Positions 60,391 through 64,000 of a stretch of DNA of 64,000 nucleotides are shown here, piece by piece; within the stretch, counting starts at the first letter, position 1; each line of letters opens with the position of its first letter. Where the stretch lies: positions 72,299,349 through 72,363,348 of the forward strand of contig CM055096.1 in the NCBI GenBank assembly GCA_029204225.1. Reading direction: 5' to 3'. Source of the DNA: Diphasiastrum complanatum (Eukaryota > Streptophyta > Lycopodiopsida > Lycopodiales > Lycopodiaceae). Under the pieces are notes generated by a model. It worked only from the letters and a program-made list of their open reading frames with translations. It was not told the origin of the DNA and searched no databases. The position numbers and the translations under genes are program-made.

Positions 60391-60768
60391 TGAATTCCGT
60401 CGTGTTGGAGGAAGAGAACCATAACGATAAAGACGGTGGTCAACAATGGAATAAACCTCATGAGAATGGGACAAAACAGGTGGGGCAGAATTATAAACAT
60501 CACAAAAATTAGAACATGTAAGGTACGCGACAAGTAGATCATCAAACCATGTAGGAACAGTAGCAAGAAATGTATTCAGCAAAGCTGGAAGACAAGACAA
60601 TGTATCAGCAGTAGTGTAAGCACGACCAGGACGATACAATATAGAAAAATCAAAAGATTGTAAAAACTGCAACCAATGAAACTGACGATCACTAAGATCA
60701 CGTCGAGAAGAGAGATAATGTAAAGACTGGTGATCAGTAACAATGTCAAACGGAACTCGATAAATTAT
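60391..60768 (-). pseudogene. Ty3/gypsy RNase H fragment inside copia
   Basis: The frame reads YRVPFDIVTDHQSLHYLSSR, DLSDRQFHWLQFLQSFDFS and YRPGRAYTTADTLSCLP, then the start of an integrase N-terminal region (SIVDHRLYRYGSLPP). These are gypsy and not copia motifs. On one side lies the copia knuckle CKRANHDIKEC and on the other the copia protease. The frame is open through both junctions on the 5' side. Confidence 0.88.
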
Positions 60769-61156
60769 GGTTGCTGTTGTTGTTGCTTCTTTGTCTCGTT
60801 GTAGATCCGGATACGACACTCCTTGATGTCGTGATTGGCTCTCTTGCAATATCTCAGAAAAGCTTCTTTCGTGATCCACTATTCTCACCTTGAGTATGAG
60901 GCTTCTGTTGTTGCTACTGCACTTGATTCTTGCCCTTGGAGTAGTCTTTATTCTTGGTGTATAGAGTCATGGATTTGTCTTTGATAGGCAGGCTGCTAGT
61001 CTTTCTCCGTATTTCTTCTTGAACTAGGTGACCGATCACCTTTTGAAGAGTGAGGTCGGGTTGTGTGGAGATCATCACCACAAAGTGTTCATACGACTTT
61101 GGAAGAGAAGAAATCAAGGTCATGACGACATCATCATCTTGAATAGCACCCTTCAA
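60769..61156 (-). pseudogene. Copia gag end with zinc knuckle
   Basis: DDDVVMTLISSLPKSYEHFV and LTLQKVIGHLVQEEIRRK are typical of copia gag. After a stop and shift follows YCKRANHDIKECRIRIYNE, the CCHC knuckle with its first Cys lost. The N-terminal gag half is missing. Confidence 0.85.
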
Positions 61157-61204
61157 CTCTTTTAATTATTACACAAAACCAAATGCCAATAACAATCAAT
61201 CTTT

Positions 61205-63812
61205 AAGCATAGAACTTTTTCTGTGCATCCAAGCTTAATGCTTTAGTAAAAATATCTGTTGCATTTGACAGTACTGCAATCTGACCTCTTCGTTGAGAAC
61301 TTTACTTCTGACATAGTGATACTTCAATTCAATGTGCTTACTCCTAGAATGAAATCTAGGGTTGGTTGGTAAGGTAATGGGACTTTGACTATCACAAAAT
61401 AATAATGTCGAAGCATATTGATTCAGACTGATATCTGAAAGTAAGTTTCTCAACCAAATTGCTTCATTTGTAGCTTGTGAGGCTGCGATATACTCTGATT
61501 CTGTAAAAGATAGAGCTATCGAAGTTTGCTTGCGATTGCTCCAGGAAATAAGACCATTGTTGAGGAAGAATGTAGATCTGGAAGTGGATTTACGAGTGTC
61601 TACATCTCTTGCCCAACTTGCATCTGTAAAACCAATGAGTAAATTGAGTTTGTCGTTGTCGACTGCTCCATAACAAATGCAAAAGTCCATAGTAGCTTGA
61701 AGATATCTCATGACTCTGATAAGAGCCTTCCAATGTGTTACACCAGGGTTGGTCATATACTGACTTAGGGAGTTGACTGCAAAAGCTATGTCTAGTCTAA
61801 TACAAATCATTGCGTACGTAAGAGATCCTATTATCGAATGGTAAGGATACTCACGCATTTGCTCCTTCTCTTGAATTGTTTGAGGACACTGGTCCTTTGA
61901 CAATTTGAGACCTGGTTCCATTGGTGAGAGAACTAACTTGCAATTAATCAGATTATATCTAATTAACATATTGTAGAAGTATCTATGTTGAGTAATGTAG
62001 ATCAACTTTCGATTTTTGTCTCGATGGATTTGAATACCAAGGCAGAAATGAGCTTCGCCCAGATCGTTCATGTTGAATTCAGAAGATAGCATTGACTTTT
62101 ATCAGATCGATATTGTTGTTGAAGATCAATGTGTCGTCCACATACAAAGTGATAATGATAAAAGATTGTTGCATTGTCTTGAAGTAAACGTTTGAATCTG
62201 AAGAGCTAGGTGTGTAGCCATGATCAATGAGAAAAGTATTGATCCTTTGAAACCATGCTCGAGCACATTGCTTCAAGCCATAAAGTGTCTTATGGAGTTT
62301 ACACACATGATTGTGTTTACCTTCGATAATATAACCTTCGGGTTGCACCATGTAAATGTCTTCTTCAATAACTTCATTGAGATATGTTGTCTGTACATCC
62401 ATTTGATGTATTTCCAAATCTGCTACAGCAGCAAACAATAATAAAAGTCGAATAGAAAATGCTTGACTACTGGACTGAAAGTCTCAATGTAAACGACGTT
62501 GTATACCTAAGAAAATCCTCTGGCAACAAGTCGGGCTTTTCTTCTGTCGATGCTTCCATCTGCTTTGTACTTGACTTTGAAAATCCATTTGCAATCAACT
62601 ACGTTTCTGCTAGCAAGTAATGCGACAATCGTCCATGTCTGGTTCTTGATAAGAGATGAATACTATTTATCCATAGCTTCTTTCCAAAGATCGGAATCGG
62701 GCTGACTGAGTGTCTCTTCGACAGTGGTCAGCTCGTGAACAAGGTAGGCTGCAGACTCCTCGATATACCTGATAGGTGGTCTGCTAGCTCTTGATGATCT
62801 TCCAGGAAATAGAGGAAGTTGACCATTTTCATCATACCATAGTTGCTGAATTGCAACATTATCATCTTTGGATTTGTCATTGACATGTTGTTCCTCAAGA
62901 GTAGATGAGCTTGGACCTTCAATGAGAATAGTCGACTAAGGAACTGGAAAGTTCAATATGTCAGGAGAATCTGACAAGCGGCTACATGGCATTGTCTTTT
63001 CCTTTGAGGTCGATAAACTAATCTTCGGTGAAGATGATATCCCGGCTAGTGAATATCTTCGACTCGATGGGATCAAACAACTTGTAGGCTTGATCTGAAG
63101 TAGTGTAGCTGATGAAAATACATTTGATACTCTGGAAGTCGAGCTTCTTCCTGAGATCATGAGGAATTTGCCCATAAGTAGTACATCCAAAAACTCGTAA
63201 GTTTGATAGAGAAGGTTTGATACCTGTCCAAACTTCGAATGGTGTTTTGTCTGAGAGACCTTTAGTAGGACATCTGTTCTGAATATAGATTGTTATTGAA
63301 ACAGCTTCAGCCCAGAAGGACTTCAAAAGTGTCGCATGTGATAACATGCACTTTGTCGATTCAGCTAATGTTATGTTCTTTCTCTCAGCAAGACCATTTG
63401 ATTGAGGCGAATAGGAGGTAATGTATTGTTGCTCAATGCCATTGTTAAGACAATACTCCTTGAATTTGGTGGAGATGTATTCTCCCCCGATATCTGACCT
63501 CAGTGCTTTGATTTGTTTGTCAGTTTGATTTTCTATGCTCTTTGAATTGTCTGAACTTGATAGAAGCTTTTGATTTCTGTTTAATGAAGTAAACAATTAT
63601 TCTTCTGGAGAATTCGTCAATAAAGATAATGAAATATTTTCCATCTAGAAATGAAGAAATTTGCATAGGTCCACATATATCTGTATGAATAACATCTAAC
63701 AGAACTTTTGTTGCATGCCTATGGCTCGATCTAAAAGAAATCCTAGTCTGCTTTCCAAGGATGCAGCTATGGCAGATAGGAAGATTGACGTTACCGAGCC
63801 TTCTTCTACCTT
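61205..63812 (-). mobile_element. Second copy of the copia family at 26666-30147
   Basis: From integrase to RNase H on the minus strand: CHSCILGKQTRISFRSSHRH, DVIHTDICGPMQISS, LRSDIGGEYISTKFKEYC, SNGLAERKNITLAESTKC and LRVFGCTTYGQIPHDLRKK. RT has HQMDVQTTYLNEVIEEDIY, YGLKQCARAWFQRI and LYVDDTLIFNNN. RNase H has DKLNLLIGFTDASWARDVDT and HSRSKHIELKYHYVRSK. It starts at the integrase zinc region, so gag and protease are lost. Frameshifts separate integrase, RT and RNase H. No LTR lies at either end. Confidence 0.9.
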
Positions 63813-63869
63813 CATTTTTTTGTTGTAGTTTTTTTGAATAAGTATAAATAGATTTCAGGATGGTCATTA

Positions 63870-64000
63870 CCTAATGGAATTGGGCTTGAGCATGAAATTC
63901 CAACAAATGGTACAAAAGATCGAATCTATAAATTTCATAAGGCATTGTATGGCTTCAAACAGTCTTCAAGAGTATGGTTTCATTGAATTAACTCTTTTCT
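63870..64000 (+). pseudogene. Copia RT fragment, opposite strand, runs off the window
   Basis: The frame contains RIYKFHKALYGFKQSSRVWF, the copia RT block after motif A, then a stop and INSF at the window end. It points away from the minus-strand element that ends about 60 bp to its left. Confidence 0.75.

Larger units (their letters stand above)
57960..61156 (-). mobile_element. Ty1/copia element with deletions and a gypsy insert
   Basis: Order on the minus strand: gag (61156-60769), a foreign gypsy piece (60391-60768), protease, integrase, RT and polypurine tract. RNase H is missing: RT runs to LKGIIEKFDEDSKAPTVTL and then straight into TTAAGGGGGAC and the LTR. Frameshifts and stops occur in every domain. 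Confidence 0.88.

Overview
The window looks like repeat-dominated nuclear DNA from a land plant with a large genome. Three things support this. There is one clear cellular gene, a plant-type histone H2A.X (50766-51359, +) with a single GT-AG intron and the plant C-terminal SQEF motif. The repeats are typical of plants: Ty1/copia elements primed by initiator tRNA-Met, Ty3/gypsy elements and CACTA transposase. The background is AT-rich. The sequence alone does not tell me which plant group it is.

Left third (1-26 kb). A short unrecognised coding-like piece lies at the edge, followed by 3 kb of AT-rich DNA with degenerate tandem repeats. Next come a minus-strand CACTA (TNP2) remnant (3737-4881), a possible SET-like fragment, a copia RT fragment, and a nearly full-length but dead Ty3/gypsy element (7163-10255). 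An unexplained region (10.6-13.8 kb) holds two diverged copies of one sequence, small repeated hairpins and exon-like segments. A minus-strand copia (13863-16664) and an almost complete plus-strand copia with both LTRs (17891-23665) follow. The latter has inserted in frame into a long unrecognised minus-strand ORF (25159 down to 16796, about 860 codons once the insertion is removed). That ORF has its own TATA box and is the best candidate here for something undescribed.

Middle (26-46 kb). There is a minus-strand copia (26666-30147), then a second gypsy (about 31197-35620, minus) with a tRNA-Asp-like primer site and three look-alike hairpins in its LTR. Two very long GA microsatellites, further gag and integrase fragments, and a solo copia LTR (44855-45616, minus) complete this part.

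Right third (46-64 kb). Minisatellites and copia fragments surround the H2A.X gene. The gene lies between two inverted copies of one LTR family (44855-45616 and 55159-55926). A hairpin-rich GC-richer tandem repeat (53460-53960) precedes a copia RT/RNase H remnant. The final 7 kb are minus-strand copia elements. One has a gypsy RNase H fragment embedded in its gag-protease junction and a shared LTR followed directly by a primer-binding site, which implies a tandem LTR array.

Apart from H2A.X nothing looks intact. Many in-frame stops in the transposon and unknown ORFs sit where CAG, CAA or CGA codons would be expected, which fits decay by C-to-T changes at methylated DNA.
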